Origin: SHZI01 sp031409515
GTDB lineage: Bacteria; Pseudomonadota; Gammaproteobacteria; Steroidobacterales; GCA-2729495
Direction: 5' to 3'
Length of the DNA: 64,000 nucleotides
Assembly: GCA_031409515.1 (NCBI GenBank)
Contig: JANNXJ010000053.1
Coordinates: 191,238 to 255,237, forward strand
The first letter of the stretch is position 1, and every line of letters begins with the position of its first letter. This document shows positions 45,105 to 54,174 of this stretch, one piece after another. A program made the position numbers and the translations under genes. A model generated the notes under the pieces. The model was not told where the DNA came from. It saw nothing but the letters and a program-made list of their open reading frames with translations, and made no database searches.

Positions 45105-45838
45105 GCGTGCAGTTCCGCAGCGAGCCGTCACAAGGCGCAAGCGTGGCGCTCAGGCCTGTCAGCGAGCGCCCGGCTAAAGTCGAGCGTTTCCCGATACTTG
45201 ATCCCTCAGCCCGACCTGGCCAGCGACTTGGCATGGCGCACACCCCCCACGACAGACGGGGCGAAGAGCTTCGGGCTCTGCGCACGGAGCTGCTGCTGCG
45301 CCGCGAATCCCCAGACCAGGCCGAGGTCATCGCGCTTCTGAGTGCCCGGCCGGGCGAGGGGCGGTCGCAGCTCGCGGCTGAGCTGGCCGTGGCGTTCGCC
45401 CAGCTGGGTCGTCCCACACTCCTCGTGGATGCGGACCTGCGCAACCCGCGACAGCACGTGCTGTTTGGCGCGGAGAATCGCCTGGGTCTTGCTCATGCAC
45501 TCGACTGCGGGGTGGCGCCACAGCTGCATGCCGTGGAGGGCCTGCCGCAGATGTCCCTCGTAACGGCGGGGGCAACTCCCCTGAATCCGCTCGAGCTGCT
45601 TCTGCACGGAAACTTTAGCAACCTGATTGACGAGTGGCGGCGGAGCTTCGACTTTGTCGTCCTCGACACGTCTCCCGTGACTCCCTATTCAGACGGCCTG
45701 GCCGTTGCACATGTGGCAGGTCGCGTGCTTGCACTGACCCGCGCCCACAAGACCTCGTACCAGGATACCAAAGGTATGTTCCGCCGACTGGCAGCGACCC
45801 GCGCGCAGATTCTGGGCGCCGTAATAAGCCATTTTTGA
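45101..45838 (+). CDS. epsG: BY-type kinase, EpsG-like
   Basis: 245 residues. A P-loop ATPase of the bacterial tyrosine-kinase family: ARPGEGRSQLAAELAVAFA (Walker A), LLVDADLRNPRQH (Walker A') and FDFVVLDTSPV (Walker B). Arg replaces the usual Walker A Lys (GEGRSQ). The same Arg occurs in EpsG-type kinases, so it is probably lineage-specific, but the following Thr/Ser-Tyr is also changed. There is no Tyr-rich C-terminal tail: the protein ends AVISHF. It probably controls EpsF assembly. ATGA overlap with epsF shows coupling. Confidence 0.85.
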   Translation: MSVQFRSEPSQGASVALRPVSERPAKVERFPILDPSARPGQRLGMAHTPHDRRGEELRALRTELLLRRESPDQAEVIALLSARPGEGRSQLAAELAVAFAQLGRPTLLVDADLRNPRQHVLFGAENRLGLAHALDCGVAPQLHAVEGLPQMSLVTAGATPLNPLELLLHGNFSNLIDEWRRSFDFVVLDTSPVTPYSDGLAVAHVAGRVLALTRAHKTSYQDTKGMFRRLAATRAQILGAVISHF

Positions 45839-45847
45839 GCCCCTGAC

Positions 45848-45866
45848 GGATCAGGTGGAGTGATCC
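45848..45866 (+). other. Small inverted repeat between epsG and wzy
   Basis: GGATCA (45848-45853) and TGATCC (45861-45866) around a 7-nt loop containing AGGTGGAG-like purines. It lies in the 60-bp gap. It may affect translation or mRNA stability. Confidence 0.35.
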
Positions 45867-45898
45867 ACGAACACGTCGGCTGCTGAGCGACTGGAACC

Positions 45899-47281
45899 AT
45901 GAACGCGATCTGCCCGACGACAGCACCCGATACCCCGCGTACCGGCAGCGCGCCGGCACTGTGGCTGCGCGACGACCGCCACGCCTTCCTGCTGGCTGCC
46001 CTGGTCTGGACGCTGATTATCCTGATGATCGTTCCTGAGGGCTTTCGCTATGCAGATCTCGCCAACTCCGCGGCACCGGCGTCCGGCTCCGCGTTAAGCC
46101 GGGCACTCTGGCTGGGGCTGCTGGTGCTCGGGCTAGTGGTCATCGCCTGGCGGTCGGCTCTGGCATGGCTGCTGGTCCGCTGGCTGAATCCCTTTCTGCT
46201 GGTCTTCGTCCTGCTGGCGGGTGCCAGCGTGGCCTGGTCGATCGAACCGTCCCTGACCTTGCGGCGGTCTCTCCGCTTGATCACGATCCTCGTGGATTGC
46301 ATCGCTTTCGTCCTGGTCTGCTGGCACGCGCGCCGCTATCAGAATGTTGTGCGCCCGGTGCTGACACTGGTGTTACTGGGCTCGCTGGGCTTTGGTATCG
46401 TCTGGCCCGCCCTCGCCATACATCAGGAGACCTCAGCCGAACTGCTGGGCGCCTGGCGGGGACTGGCCAACCACAAGAACAGTCTCGGGGCGCTGGCCAG
46501 CATGGGGCTGATCTTCTGGTTTCATGCCTGGCTCACACGAGAGGTGCGGTGGCTGGTTGCACTGGCTGGCGGGGGTATCGCCCTTGCCTGCCTGCTCCTC
46601 TCCCGCAGCTCGACCTCGCTGCTGGCTGCCGTGGTCGTCATGCTGCTCCAGCTGCTTCTGCTGCGGTCGCCCGCGGGGCTCCGGCCCTACAGTTCCTACT
46701 TTGTCGGGTCAGTCGCCGTATTCCTGGCGACCTACACCCTCGCAATGCTGCAGGTAATCCCCGGGCTGGGCACGCTCCTCCGCCCTATCAGCGCACTGAC
46801 CGGCAAGGACCTGACGTTTACTGGCCGCACGGAGATCTGGGCCGTCCTGTCCGACCACATCCGGCTGCATCCGTACTTCGGGACCGGGTACGGCGCCTAC
46901 TGGACCGGACCCGGCACGGGGTCCCCGTCCGAGGAGTTCATGCGCCTGGAGTCGTTCTACCCGGGGTCCGCCCACAACGGCTATCTGGAAATCATCAACG
47001 ACCTCGGCTGGCTTGGACTGGCTTGCCTGGTGGGCTACATCGTGGCGTATTGCTGGCAGTCACTGAGTCTGCTGCCAGTGGATCGCAGTCAGGGCGTCCT
47101 CTACCTTGGCCTGCTCTTTCAGCAGGCGCTCACCAACCTCGCGGAAACCCACTGGTTCAGTGTACTGAGCGTGGACTTCGTGATCATGTCACTCGCGACG
47201 ACGGCGCTGGCGCGTGGCTTCCTTGAACAGCGACTGCGCAGATACTTCGGCCAGCCCCACGGTACTGCCCATGCACCCTGA
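45899..47281 (+). CDS. wzy: O-antigen ligase/polymerase family protein (Wzy)
   Basis: 460 residues with about eleven membrane helices and a large periplasmic loop. The Wzy_C/ligase signature LLGAWRGLANHKNSLGALASMGLIFWF is present near residue 180. A later periplasmic loop (GKDLTFTGRTEIWAVLSDHI, GTGYGAYWTGPG, GSAHNGYLEIINDLGWLGL) matches the polymerase/ligase pattern of Arg and His residues. In this locus polymerisation of lipid-linked repeats is the likely job. The stop overlaps the downstream acyltransferase start by 11 bp. The gene follows epsG by 60 bp and is probably co-transcribed with it. Confidence 0.88.
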   Translation: MNAICPTTAPDTPRTGSAPALWLRDDRHAFLLAALVWTLIILMIVPEGFRYADLANSAAPASGSALSRALWLGLLVLGLVVIAWRSALAWLLVRWLNPFLLVFVLLAGASVAWSIEPSLTLRRSLRLITILVDCIAFVLVCWHARRYQNVVRPVLTLVLLGSLGFGIVWPALAIHQETSAELLGAWRGLANHKNSLGALASMGLIFWFHAWLTREVRWLVALAGGGIALACLLLSRSSTSLLAAVVVMLLQLLLLRSPAGLRPYSSYFVGSVAVFLATYTLAMLQVIPGLGTLLRPISALTGKDLTFTGRTEIWAVLSDHIRLHPYFGTGYGAYWTGPGTGSPSEEFMRLESFYPGSAHNGYLEIINDLGWLGLACLVGYIVAYCWQSLSLLPVDRSQGVLYLGLLFQQALTNLAETHWFSVLSVDFVIMSLATTALARGFLEQRLRRYFGQPHGTAHAP

Positions 47282-48371
47282 GGGACCGATTCCCTGCCTG
47301 GATGGCATCCGCGCCCTGGCTGTCTCGATGGTATTTCTCGCGCACACCGGGCTGGACGGGTTCGTTCCGGGTGGGCTCGGCGTGACCATCTTCTTCGTCC
47401 TTAGTGGCTTTCTGATTTCAACACTGATGCGTGTCGAGTATGCCCGCACAGGCAAACTCGACTTTCGCGGGTTCTATCTGCGCCGGCTTCTGCGGCTCAT
47501 GCCGCCGCTCGCCATCGTGGTGGCGGTAGCGGCCGTGGCTTCGAACCTTGCCCTCATCAATGGCACGTTCGAGCCGGTCGGCCTGCTGGCTGCCCTTTTT
47601 TACTTCGGCAACTACTACCTGATCGCCACCGACTATCACGGCATGCCGGCAGGCCTGGCGGTCCTGTGGTCCCTTGCCGTCGAGGAGCACTACTATCTGT
47701 TCTATCCGCCGCTCGCCGCCGTTCTCCTGCGGATCGGACGGGTGGGGCTGTCCGCGACTGTACTGGCGTTGCTCTGCGTAGCGGTTCTGGCGTGGCGCTG
47801 CTGGCTCGCCCTGAACGAAGGATCGGAGGCGTACCTCACTATGGCCACCGACACGAGGCTCGATGCCATTCTGGTTGGCTGCCTGATGGCGCTGTGGCGC
47901 AATCCATGGCTCGATCAGGTACCAGCGGCGAACAAGCTGCGCGACTGGGGGCTCGCCGCCATCTGCGTTGCGGTCCTGATTGGCACTCTGACCTACCGCA
48001 GTGAGGTTTTCCGGCTGACTTTGCGCTACACGCTGCAAAGCCTCGCGATTGCTCCACTGCTCTATCTGGCCGTCGCCCGGGCCCGGGAGGCCCCCTTCCG
48101 GTGGCTGAACTCGAGGGTCCTGGTCTATATCGGCACGATCTCCTACACCGTCTACCTTTCTCATCACATGATCGCACTGGCGGTCACCAAGCACTGGCCG
48201 CAAATCGGCTGGCCCATGACCACCCTGGCGACGGGGCTGTTGACGCTGGCCGTGGCAGAAGCGATGCGACGGTGGGTGGAGCAACCCTGCGCCTCCCTGC
48301 GCAAGCGCCTGCATCGCGCGTCGGACTCCCGAAGAACGATGGCGACCCTTGCGCCAACAAGCAGCCCATGA
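47271..48371 (+). CDS. Acyltransferase 3 (OafA/YrhL-type), second copy
   Basis: 366 residues from ATG 47271, overlapping the polymerase stop. The signature IPCLDGIRALAVSMVFLAHTGLDGF contains the catalytic His. GVTIFFVLSGFLISTLM, LDFRGFYLRRLLRLMPPL and the helix with SLAVEEHYYLFYPPL follow. About ten helices are predicted, ending in RRWVEQPCASLRKRL. It probably adds acetyl or another acyl group to the repeat unit. It is not closely similar to the acyltransferase at 35887: that one has DGLRGLL and different loops. A 4-bp ATGA overlap joins it to the next gene. Confidence 0.88.
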   Translation: MHPEGPIPCLDGIRALAVSMVFLAHTGLDGFVPGGLGVTIFFVLSGFLISTLMRVEYARTGKLDFRGFYLRRLLRLMPPLAIVVAVAAVASNLALINGTFEPVGLLAALFYFGNYYLIATDYHGMPAGLAVLWSLAVEEHYYLFYPPLAAVLLRIGRVGLSATVLALLCVAVLAWRCWLALNEGSEAYLTMATDTRLDAILVGCLMALWRNPWLDQVPAANKLRDWGLAAICVAVLIGTLTYRSEVFRLTLRYTLQSLAIAPLLYLAVARAREAPFRWLNSRVLVYIGTISYTVYLSHHMIALAVTKHWPQIGWPMTTLATGLLTLAVAEAMRRWVEQPCASLRKRLHRASDSRRTMATLAPTSSP

Positions 48372-49795
48372 CCGGAGCCCAACACGCAACGCTGCACGAC
48401 GTGGCCCCGGAGCATGCCATCGCGGCAATCCTGGCCCATGACGGCCCGATCCTGCTCGACCTGGACGAAACCCTGTACCTGGGAAATTCCACCGAGGACT
48501 TCATCGACTCAGCGCGTCCTGGTCTGCTGGCCCTGCTGCTGATGAGAACGCTCGATGTCATCAAGCCCTGGCGCTGGACCGGTGGCGACTCGACCCGGGA
48601 CGTCTGGCGCGTGCGTTGCGTGTCCGTGTTCCTTCCGGGAACCCAGCGATCCTGGCGGCGCCGGGTGGCAGGACTCGCCTCCAGCTTGGCCAATGAGCCT
48701 CTGTTGACGGCGCTCAAGGCACGCAGTACGCCGCCGATTGTCACGACCAATGGCTTTCACCCGATTGTGATTCCGCTCGTGGCGGCCCTGGGACTGACAG
48801 ACGTGCAGATTGTGTGCGCACGAGTCTCGACCTTCGCCGACCGCCGCGACGGCAAGCTCCGTTTGGCCGTCGACGCCCTTGGCGCTGAGACAGTCAGTCA
48901 GTCCCTCGTTCTCACAGACTCGACGCACGACCTCGAACTGCTCGATGCCTGCGCTCGTCCGCTCCGCACACTGTGGCCGGGAGCACGCTACCGGCCGGCG
49001 TTCAGTGGCGTCTATTTCCCGGGCCGGTACACCACCCGGATCAAGCGCCCGGGCGAGCGCTACATCCTTCGCGGGATCCTCCAGGAGGACTTCGCGTTCT
49101 GGGTATTGAGCTCACTCGCACTTGCCGCAGTTCCCATAGCGCATGTCATGGGCCTGCTCTTCCTGCTGATCTCGTTCTGGGCCATCTATGAGGTCGGCTA
49201 TGTTGACAACGACCTGATCGCGGCCCGCTTCGAGGACGACCCACAGCTGAGCGCAGCCTTCCAGACAGCGCCCCCGGCAGCGTCCCTCTGGGCACCCTGG
49301 GCCTGGGCGCTCGCCTCCGGAGCCGTCGCGATCGCCCTGCTGCGGTGGCCAAACGCCCCCGGACTCCTGGACTTCGCCATCTGGGCTGCCGTACTACTGA
49401 GTACGTACGGCTGGTTCGCCCTTTACAACCGCCTGGACAAGGCAACTCGGGTCTGGCTATTCCCGGGGCTGCAGTTTTTGCGAACTGCTGCCTTCGTCAC
49501 CCTGGTGCCGGTCGGTCTGATCGGTTCGATTGCACTGGGTGCGCACGTGCTCGCCAAGTGGGTGCCCTACCTTTTCTATCGGACCGGCAGCGGAAAGTGG
49601 CCTGACACCAAGTTCCACCTGACCCGGCTGCTGTTCTTTGTTGTCCTGTCGCTGCTGCTGGCCGTAGCCGAGGGCGCCTCGATTCTCTGGAGCGGAACTG
49701 CCCTCGCATTGCTCGGCTGGAACCTGTTCCGGGCGCGCCAGGAGCTGGTTGCAGCATGGACGGCTGCCCGGCGCATTGACCGGACAACCGCGTAG
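48368..49795 (+). CDS. HAD-like hydrolase fused to polytopic membrane domain
   Basis: 475 residues from ATG 48368 (ATGA overlap upstream). Residues ~30-200 form a HAD phosphatase-like domain: LLDLDETLYLGNS gives DxDxT with nucleophile Asp, PIVTTNGFHP is motif II, and SLVLTDSTHDLELLDAC is a motif IV-like Asp pair. Residues ~235-460 hold six to eight membrane helices with IYEVGYVDNDLIAARFEDDP after the second. That Asn/Asp-rich loop is reminiscent of UbiA-type prenyl-group enzymes, but I cannot find both Asp-rich motifs. A lipid-linked phosphate substrate, for example recycling or transfer on polyprenyl phosphate, is a reasonable guess and no more. Confidence 0.7.
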   Translation: MTGAQHATLHDVAPEHAIAAILAHDGPILLDLDETLYLGNSTEDFIDSARPGLLALLLMRTLDVIKPWRWTGGDSTRDVWRVRCVSVFLPGTQRSWRRRVAGLASSLANEPLLTALKARSTPPIVTTNGFHPIVIPLVAALGLTDVQIVCARVSTFADRRDGKLRLAVDALGAETVSQSLVLTDSTHDLELLDACARPLRTLWPGARYRPAFSGVYFPGRYTTRIKRPGERYILRGILQEDFAFWVLSSLALAAVPIAHVMGLLFLLISFWAIYEVGYVDNDLIAARFEDDPQLSAAFQTAPPAASLWAPWAWALASGAVAIALLRWPNAPGLLDFAIWAAVLLSTYGWFALYNRLDKATRVWLFPGLQFLRTAAFVTLVPVGLIGSIALGAHVLAKWVPYLFYRTGSGKWPDTKFHLTRLLFFVVLSLLLAVAEGASILWSGTALALLGWNLFRARQELVAAWTAARRIDRTTA

Positions 49796-49800
49796 GCACC

Positions 49801-50721
49801 ATGGACGTCAGTGTCTGCATCGCTACCTATCGCAGACCCGAGCGGTTGAGCGCCCTGCTGGCGGATCTGGTTGGCCAGGAATACGCGCCGAGCGAGGTTA
49901 TCGTGGTCGATAACGATGCCGGCGGCAGCGCGCGCACGGTTGTGGAGCAGCGTCGGGAATTGGGTGCCCCGTTTCCGGTCCACTACGGAATTCAGCCACT
50001 AAAGAACATAGCCCTGACTCGCAACCGGACGATCGAGCTCGCAACGGGGCAGTGGCTCGCCTTCATCGACGACGACGAACGCGCGCCCGCGGGCTGGCTC
50101 GCCCAGCTGGTCGCTGCCGCCATTCGTTGCGGAGCTGATGGGGTTCTCGGTCCTGTCGTGCCGGTGGTGCCGACTGACGCGCCCGCCTGGATCCGTCGTG
50201 GCACGTTCTACGACTGGTCGCGCATGGCCACGGGAGCGGTCATACCCGCAAACAAACTGCGCTTCGGCAACGTCCTTCTCAGGGGCACGTTCCTGCGCCG
50301 CACTCCGTCACCGTTCGATCCCGCCTATGGTCTGACGGGTGGCGAAGATGGCGATCTCCTCGGGCGCCTCGTGCAGGCAGGTATGCGGATCGTCTGGTGC
50401 GACGAAGCGGTGGTCCACGAACCTGTTGAAGCGTCGCGCCTGACTCTCCGCTGGCTACTGCTGCGCGGACTACGCGGCGGACAGGATTTCGCGCGCCACA
50501 CCCTCGCCGGGAGTTACGGTCGGGTGACCGGCATGGTGCGGGCCCGGCTCTTCCTTCGCGCCATGATCCAGCTGCCGGTCGCCGCCACCATGACACTCTT
50601 TACGTGGCCACTGGGCAGGCACCGCTCGGCACAGTGGCTGGTCAAGGCCTGCGCGAACCTGGGGAAGCTGTCTGTGTTCTGGGGCTGGCACTACAGCGAG
50701 TACGCAGGAGATCCAACGTGA
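49801..50721 (+). CDS. Glycosyltransferase family 2
   Basis: 306 residues, GT-A fold. VSVCIATYRRPERLSALLADL starts the nucleotide-binding strand, EVIVVDNDAGG follows, and WLAFIDDDERAP provides the metal-binding DxD-like motif near residue 88. LTGGEDGDLLGRLVQAG carries the acceptor-site Glu/Asp (ED). The C-terminus has a basic amphipathic and hydrophobic helix (ARLFLRAMIQLPVAATMTLF) that may attach it to the inner membrane. It should add one sugar to the growing lipid-linked repeat. The end overlaps the next gene as GTGA. Confidence 0.9.
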   Translation: MDVSVCIATYRRPERLSALLADLVGQEYAPSEVIVVDNDAGGSARTVVEQRRELGAPFPVHYGIQPLKNIALTRNRTIELATGQWLAFIDDDERAPAGWLAQLVAAAIRCGADGVLGPVVPVVPTDAPAWIRRGTFYDWSRMATGAVIPANKLRFGNVLLRGTFLRRTPSPFDPAYGLTGGEDGDLLGRLVQAGMRIVWCDEAVVHEPVEASRLTLRWLLLRGLRGGQDFARHTLAGSYGRVTGMVRARLFLRAMIQLPVAATMTLFTWPLGRHRSAQWLVKACANLGKLSVFWGWHYSEYAGDPT

Positions 50722-51902
50722 CGACGATCATGTACCTGGTCCTCCTGGTGCTGGTGGTGCCGACCACAGCAGCGTGCCTGTACCTGCTCGCTCTGACACT
50801 GCTGTCCGGCGCCTTGCCCGCTCCGTTGCCGTCGGGCCGGCGCCTGCGGTTCGATGTCATCGTGCCTGCGCACAACGAGGCAGTGGTCATCGAGCGCAGC
50901 GTCTCCAGCTTCCTGCAGATCGACTGGCCGCGCGACCAGTTTCGGCTGCTGGTGATCGCTGACAACTGCGAGGACGAGACGGCGCGGCTGGCCCGCGCTG
51001 CCGGTGCTGAGGTTCTTGAGCGCTTCGATGCGAGCCGTCGCGGCAAGGGCTATGCCCTCGAATTCGCCTTTCAGGCGAGCAAGGAGTCGGGCTGGGCGGA
51101 CGCGGTGGTCGTCGTCGACGCGGACACGGTGGTGTCGGCCAACCTGCTGGAAGCCTTTGCAGCGCGGCTCGAGAGCGGCGCGGAGGCGGTGCAGGCCCAC
51201 TATGGGGTGCTCAATCCCCACGGTTCCTGGCGGACGCGCCTGATGACGATCGCGCTGGCAGCCTTTCACACCCTGCGCTCACGGGCGAGGGAGCGCCTGC
51301 ATCTGTCCTGTGGAATAAGAGGCAACGGGTGGTGCGTCAGTCACCGGCTATTGAGTGGCGTGCCCTACAACGCCTTCTCCCTGACTGAGGATCTCGAGTA
51401 CGGGATCGATCTCGGCCTCGCCGGCTATCGCGTGCACTACGCCGGCGAAGCAAGCGCCGACGCGGAGATGGTCACGACCGAGGAGGCGGCCCGCAGCCAG
51501 CGGCAGCGCTGGGAAGGCGGGCGTATGGCGCTGGTCCGCTCGAGGGCGATGACTCTGCTCAAGGCGGCCTTCAGGCCCCGGGGTCTCGTCTGTCTCGATC
51601 TTGAGCTCGACCTGCTCGTACCACCGTTGTCCTACCTGGCACTGGCGGTAGCGGCATTCCTCGCTATTGCCGGCAGCGGAGCCCTGGCGGGCGTGCTCTC
51701 GCTCTACTGGCTGTGGCTGGCATCTGCCTGCGGCGCGTGCCTGCTGTTGTATGTACTGCGGGGCTGGTGGCTGAGCGGTGTCGGGCCGGCAGGCCTCCTC
51801 GATCTGGCCCGCGCGCCACTGTTCGTGCTCTGGAAAGTGCTGCTCACCCGGCGGCCCCGGATACCGGGCGAGTGGGTCCGCACGAAGCGTGAGCCGTCCT
51901 GA
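50718..51902 (+). CDS. Membrane glycosyltransferase family 2
   Basis: 394 residues from GTG 50718, with GGAG about 8 nt upstream and GTGA overlap with the previous stop. An N-terminal membrane helix (YLVLLVLVVPTTAACLYLLAL) precedes a GT2 domain with FDVIVPAHNEAVVIERSV, LLVIADNCEDET, VVVVDADTVVSANLL (DAD), FSLTEDLEYGIDLGLAG (TED) and QRQRWEGGR (QxxRW). Two or three C-terminal helices follow. The QxxRW motif is shared with processive synthases such as cellulose or hyaluronan synthase, but single-addition enzymes also carry it. Together with the other GT2 and the GT26 it builds the repeat. Confidence 0.88.
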   Translation: MTTIMYLVLLVLVVPTTAACLYLLALTLLSGALPAPLPSGRRLRFDVIVPAHNEAVVIERSVSSFLQIDWPRDQFRLLVIADNCEDETARLARAAGAEVLERFDASRRGKGYALEFAFQASKESGWADAVVVVDADTVVSANLLEAFAARLESGAEAVQAHYGVLNPHGSWRTRLMTIALAAFHTLRSRARERLHLSCGIRGNGWCVSHRLLSGVPYNAFSLTEDLEYGIDLGLAGYRVHYAGEASADAEMVTTEEAARSQRQRWEGGRMALVRSRAMTLLKAAFRPRGLVCLDLELDLLVPPLSYLALAVAAFLAIAGSGALAGVLSLYWLWLASACGACLLLYVLRGWWLSGVGPAGLLDLARAPLFVLWKVLLTRRPRIPGEWVRTKREPS

Positions 51903-53206
51903 TGGACTCATTGGCCAAGCGTCGCGGCTACGTCGCATTCGCCAGCCTGTTCGGGAGCGCCATTACCAGCCAGGCACTGCTGTCGGCCGCCAGCCTGATG
52001 GTTGGCCTCATTCTCATTCGCCGCACAACCGACCTGCAGTACGGTTACTACATACTGGCATCGGGCGCCCTCATCCTGCTGGCCTCCCTGCAGAACGCGT
52101 TCTTCAACCCGACCCTGGCGAATCGCATCAGTCGACTTGATCAGGCGGGGCGCAGCGCCCTCATTGGGGGACTCTTCCGGGAGCAGCGGCGAATCGCCAC
52201 CGCGCTCGGTGCCATCGCGGCCGTGATAGCTGCCATTCTGTGGTTGTCTGGCGTGCTCGATGCGGTGACCGGACCACTCGTGCTCGCCACGGTCGCGGCT
52301 GCCCTCGGGGTTCTGAACCGCGAGTACTTGCGCATGGTGCTCCTGGCACGCCGCCGCGCCTACGATGTCCTGCGCAGCGATACCTTTTATGCCGTACTGC
52401 TGATGGCCGGCGTCTTCCTTGCCACCATGACCGGAGCACCGGCAACTACGGCATTGTTCATGCTTGGCCTGGCCGCTTTGGGCAGCGGCCTTCTCCTGGC
52501 GAGGGCCTTGCGCCGTGTTGAGTCCTGGGACACCCGGGGGGTGCCCGGGATTCTGCGCGAGATGGCACCGCTGGCCGCCTGGTCTACGACGGGAGCGGCC
52601 CTCCACTGGACCTTCAGTCAGGGCTATGCCTATCTGGTCGCCGGCACCCTCGACCTGACTGCAGTTGCGGCCATTGCAGCAACCCGCCTGACGGTGATGC
52701 CTGTCAACATGCTGTCGTCCGGCATCGGCATGCTCATGCTGCCACTGGTGTCTCGCTGGCTGCACGAACACGGGACGTCGCGGGTCCTGCGTCGCCTGAT
52801 GACGCTTGCCGCGGCGCTGGTGGGTGCCTCGCTGTGCTACTTCGCGATCGTCTGGCTGTTTCGCGACTGGATCTTCAGCACGCTGTTGCACAAGGAGTTC
52901 GCGCAGCGGGACCCACTGCTGATGCTCTGGTCGGCTATATTCCTGGTCATCGTGGTCCGCGACCAGCTGACCCACTTCGTGGCCGCCCGCGGGCTCTTCC
53001 GCCCGCTGACGTTTCTCGTGCTCCTGAGCGCAGCCCTGTCGTTGACGACCAGTTACTGGGGTATGCTGCGGTTCGGAGCCGCGGGCGCCCTCTTGGGCGT
53101 TCTGATCGGCGAAACAATCAACCTGGGGGGCATCGTGATGCTGTCGTTTTACGAGGCGCGACGCCCCTGCAGTGGGCCGGCGCTGGCAGCGGGTGCCCAG
53201 CCGTGA
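51902..53206 (+). CDS. wzx: Repeat-unit flippase (Wzx / polysaccharide_synt family)
   Basis: 434 residues with about twelve membrane helices. The N-terminal pattern FASLFGSAITSQALLSAASLMVGLILIRRTTDLQYGYYILA matches MOP-superfamily exporters (Wzx). Charged inner loops and a central EMAPLAAWSTTGAALHWTFSQGYAYLVAG fit as well. It would flip the undecaprenyl-linked repeat to the periplasm for polymerisation by Wzy. The start shares one base with the preceding stop (TGATG) and the end overlaps the next gene as GTGA. From the GT2 at 49801 to the small protein at 53853 the genes form one tightly coupled run. Confidence 0.88.
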   Translation: MDSLAKRRGYVAFASLFGSAITSQALLSAASLMVGLILIRRTTDLQYGYYILASGALILLASLQNAFFNPTLANRISRLDQAGRSALIGGLFREQRRIATALGAIAAVIAAILWLSGVLDAVTGPLVLATVAAALGVLNREYLRMVLLARRRAYDVLRSDTFYAVLLMAGVFLATMTGAPATTALFMLGLAALGSGLLLARALRRVESWDTRGVPGILREMAPLAAWSTTGAALHWTFSQGYAYLVAGTLDLTAVAAIAATRLTVMPVNMLSSGIGMLMLPLVSRWLHEHGTSRVLRRLMTLAAALVGASLCYFAIVWLFRDWIFSTLLHKEFAQRDPLLMLWSAIFLVIVVRDQLTHFVAARGLFRPLTFLVLLSAALSLTTSYWGMLRFGAAGALLGVLIGETINLGGIVMLSFYEARRPCSGPALAAGAQP

Positions 53207-53856
53207 CGGGGTCCGCACGCCCCCCCGTCGCCCTGCTCTGTCTGCTGGCTGCGGGTTGCCTGGGGGTAGACCGCAGTAGGCCGAAAGGCACACCCGAACC
53301 CGCTGCGCCAGCCACCACAGAGTCGGCACCAGCAGCAGCGGCGGTAGCGCCGCTGCCCCCGGCAACGCCTTCCGCCACCGCCGCTCCGGCACCAGCCACC
53401 TCGGCACCGGCCACGGCGGCACGCGCCGGGCGGGCACCTCCGGCCAAGCCGCCTGCCACGGTTCCGGTGCTGCCCACGCCCGCCCCGCCGATAGTGAAGC
53501 AGGCCATCCCAGCTGTCGCGCCCAAGCCAACGCCACCACCCCTCGACCTTGCCTCTCTCGAAACGCGGCTCCGCGACACCAAGGCGATCGGCGTATTCAC
53601 CAAGCTTTCGCTGAAGAACCAGGTGGACGACCTGCTGAACCAGTTCCGCGCTTACTACAAGCGCCAGACGAGGACTACCCTGGCCGAGTTGCGGCGGCCC
53701 TATGACATGCTGCTGCTCAAGGTGCTGTCCCTCCTCCAGGACGCCGACCCACCGCTCGCCCGGGACATTGTCGCGTCGCGGGAAGCGATCTGGGGCATCC
53801 TCGCGAGTCCGGAGAAGTTTAACGAAGCGAAGCTGATGGCAGGAGAAGCGCCGTGA
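53203..53856 (+). CDS. Pro/Ala-rich lipoprotein of EPS locus, unknown function
   Basis: 217 residues from GTG 53203. A short hydrophobic segment with lipobox LLAAGCLG leads into ~90 residues of Pro/Ala/Thr-rich disordered linker. A helical C-terminal domain (~115-217) follows: LDLASLETRLRDTKAIGVFTKLSLKNQVDDLLNQFRAYYKRQTRTTLAELRRPYDMLLLKVLSLLQ. The linker could span the peptidoglycan layer. I cannot name a family. Overlaps at both ends (GTGA) tie it to the flippase and the next small gene, so a role in polymer export or assembly is likely but unproven. Confidence 0.75.
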   Translation: MTGSARPPVALLCLLAAGCLGVDRSRPKGTPEPAAPATTESAPAAAAVAPLPPATPSATAAPAPATSAPATAARAGRAPPAKPPATVPVLPTPAPPIVKQAIPAVAPKPTPPPLDLASLETRLRDTKAIGVFTKLSLKNQVDDLLNQFRAYYKRQTRTTLAELRRPYDMLLLKVLSLLQDADPPLARDIVASREAIWGILASPEKFNEAKLMAGEAP

Positions 53857-54119
53857 ACCGATACATCAGGGGTCTGACCCTCATTGCAGTCACCGCCATG
53901 CTCGGCGGTGGGCCGGCGCTCGCTGCAGATGAAGCGGGGTCCGACGTGACCGTCGCCACCGATTTGACGGCCGTGATCGCCCTGCAGGCCATGCCCTGCG
54001 GAAAGGTGGCGAGCACCAGGGAACTGGGTGAGAACGATTATCTTGCCACCTGCCAGGATGGCAACCGTTACCGGGTGTTCGTCGATGCGAACGGCCGGGT
54101 CATCGTGACGAAGCAATAG
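53853..54119 (+). CDS. Small periplasmic protein of unknown function
   Basis: 88 residues from GTG 53853 (GTGA overlap). The signal peptide (LTLIAVTAMLGGGPALAAD) is followed by a ~65-residue domain with two Cys (QAMPCGKV, YLATCQDG), probably a disulfide. A beta-hairpin NRYRVFVDANGRVIVTKQ ends the protein. It resembles PepSY-like or SH3-like small domains only vaguely. It is the last gene of the coupled exopolysaccharide run and is followed by a hairpin. Confidence 0.7.
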   Translation: MNRYIRGLTLIAVTAMLGGGPALAADEAGSDVTVATDLTAVIALQAMPCGKVASTRELGENDYLATCQDGNRYRVFVDANGRVIVTKQ

Positions 54120-54128
54120 CAGCCGGCC

Positions 54129-54158
54129 CCTGCCGCTCCCTTTCCGCGGAACGGCAGG
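54129..54158. terminator. Hairpin between convergent genes
   Basis: CCTGCCG (54129-54135) pairs with CGGCAGG (54152-54158). The loop itself contains the palindrome TTCCGCGGAA. It separates the end of the exopolysaccharide run from the convergent CsbD-like gene and could terminate both directions; no strong T-run. Confidence 0.5.
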
Positions 54159-54174
54159 TGGTGACCCGGCGCCG

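Noticed and set aside
45101..45838. Arg in the EpsG Walker A motif as evidence of a dead kinase
   Set aside because: EpsG-type kinases of EpsF/EpsG pairs carry the same GEGRS sequence as I recall it, so it is more likely a subfamily trait.
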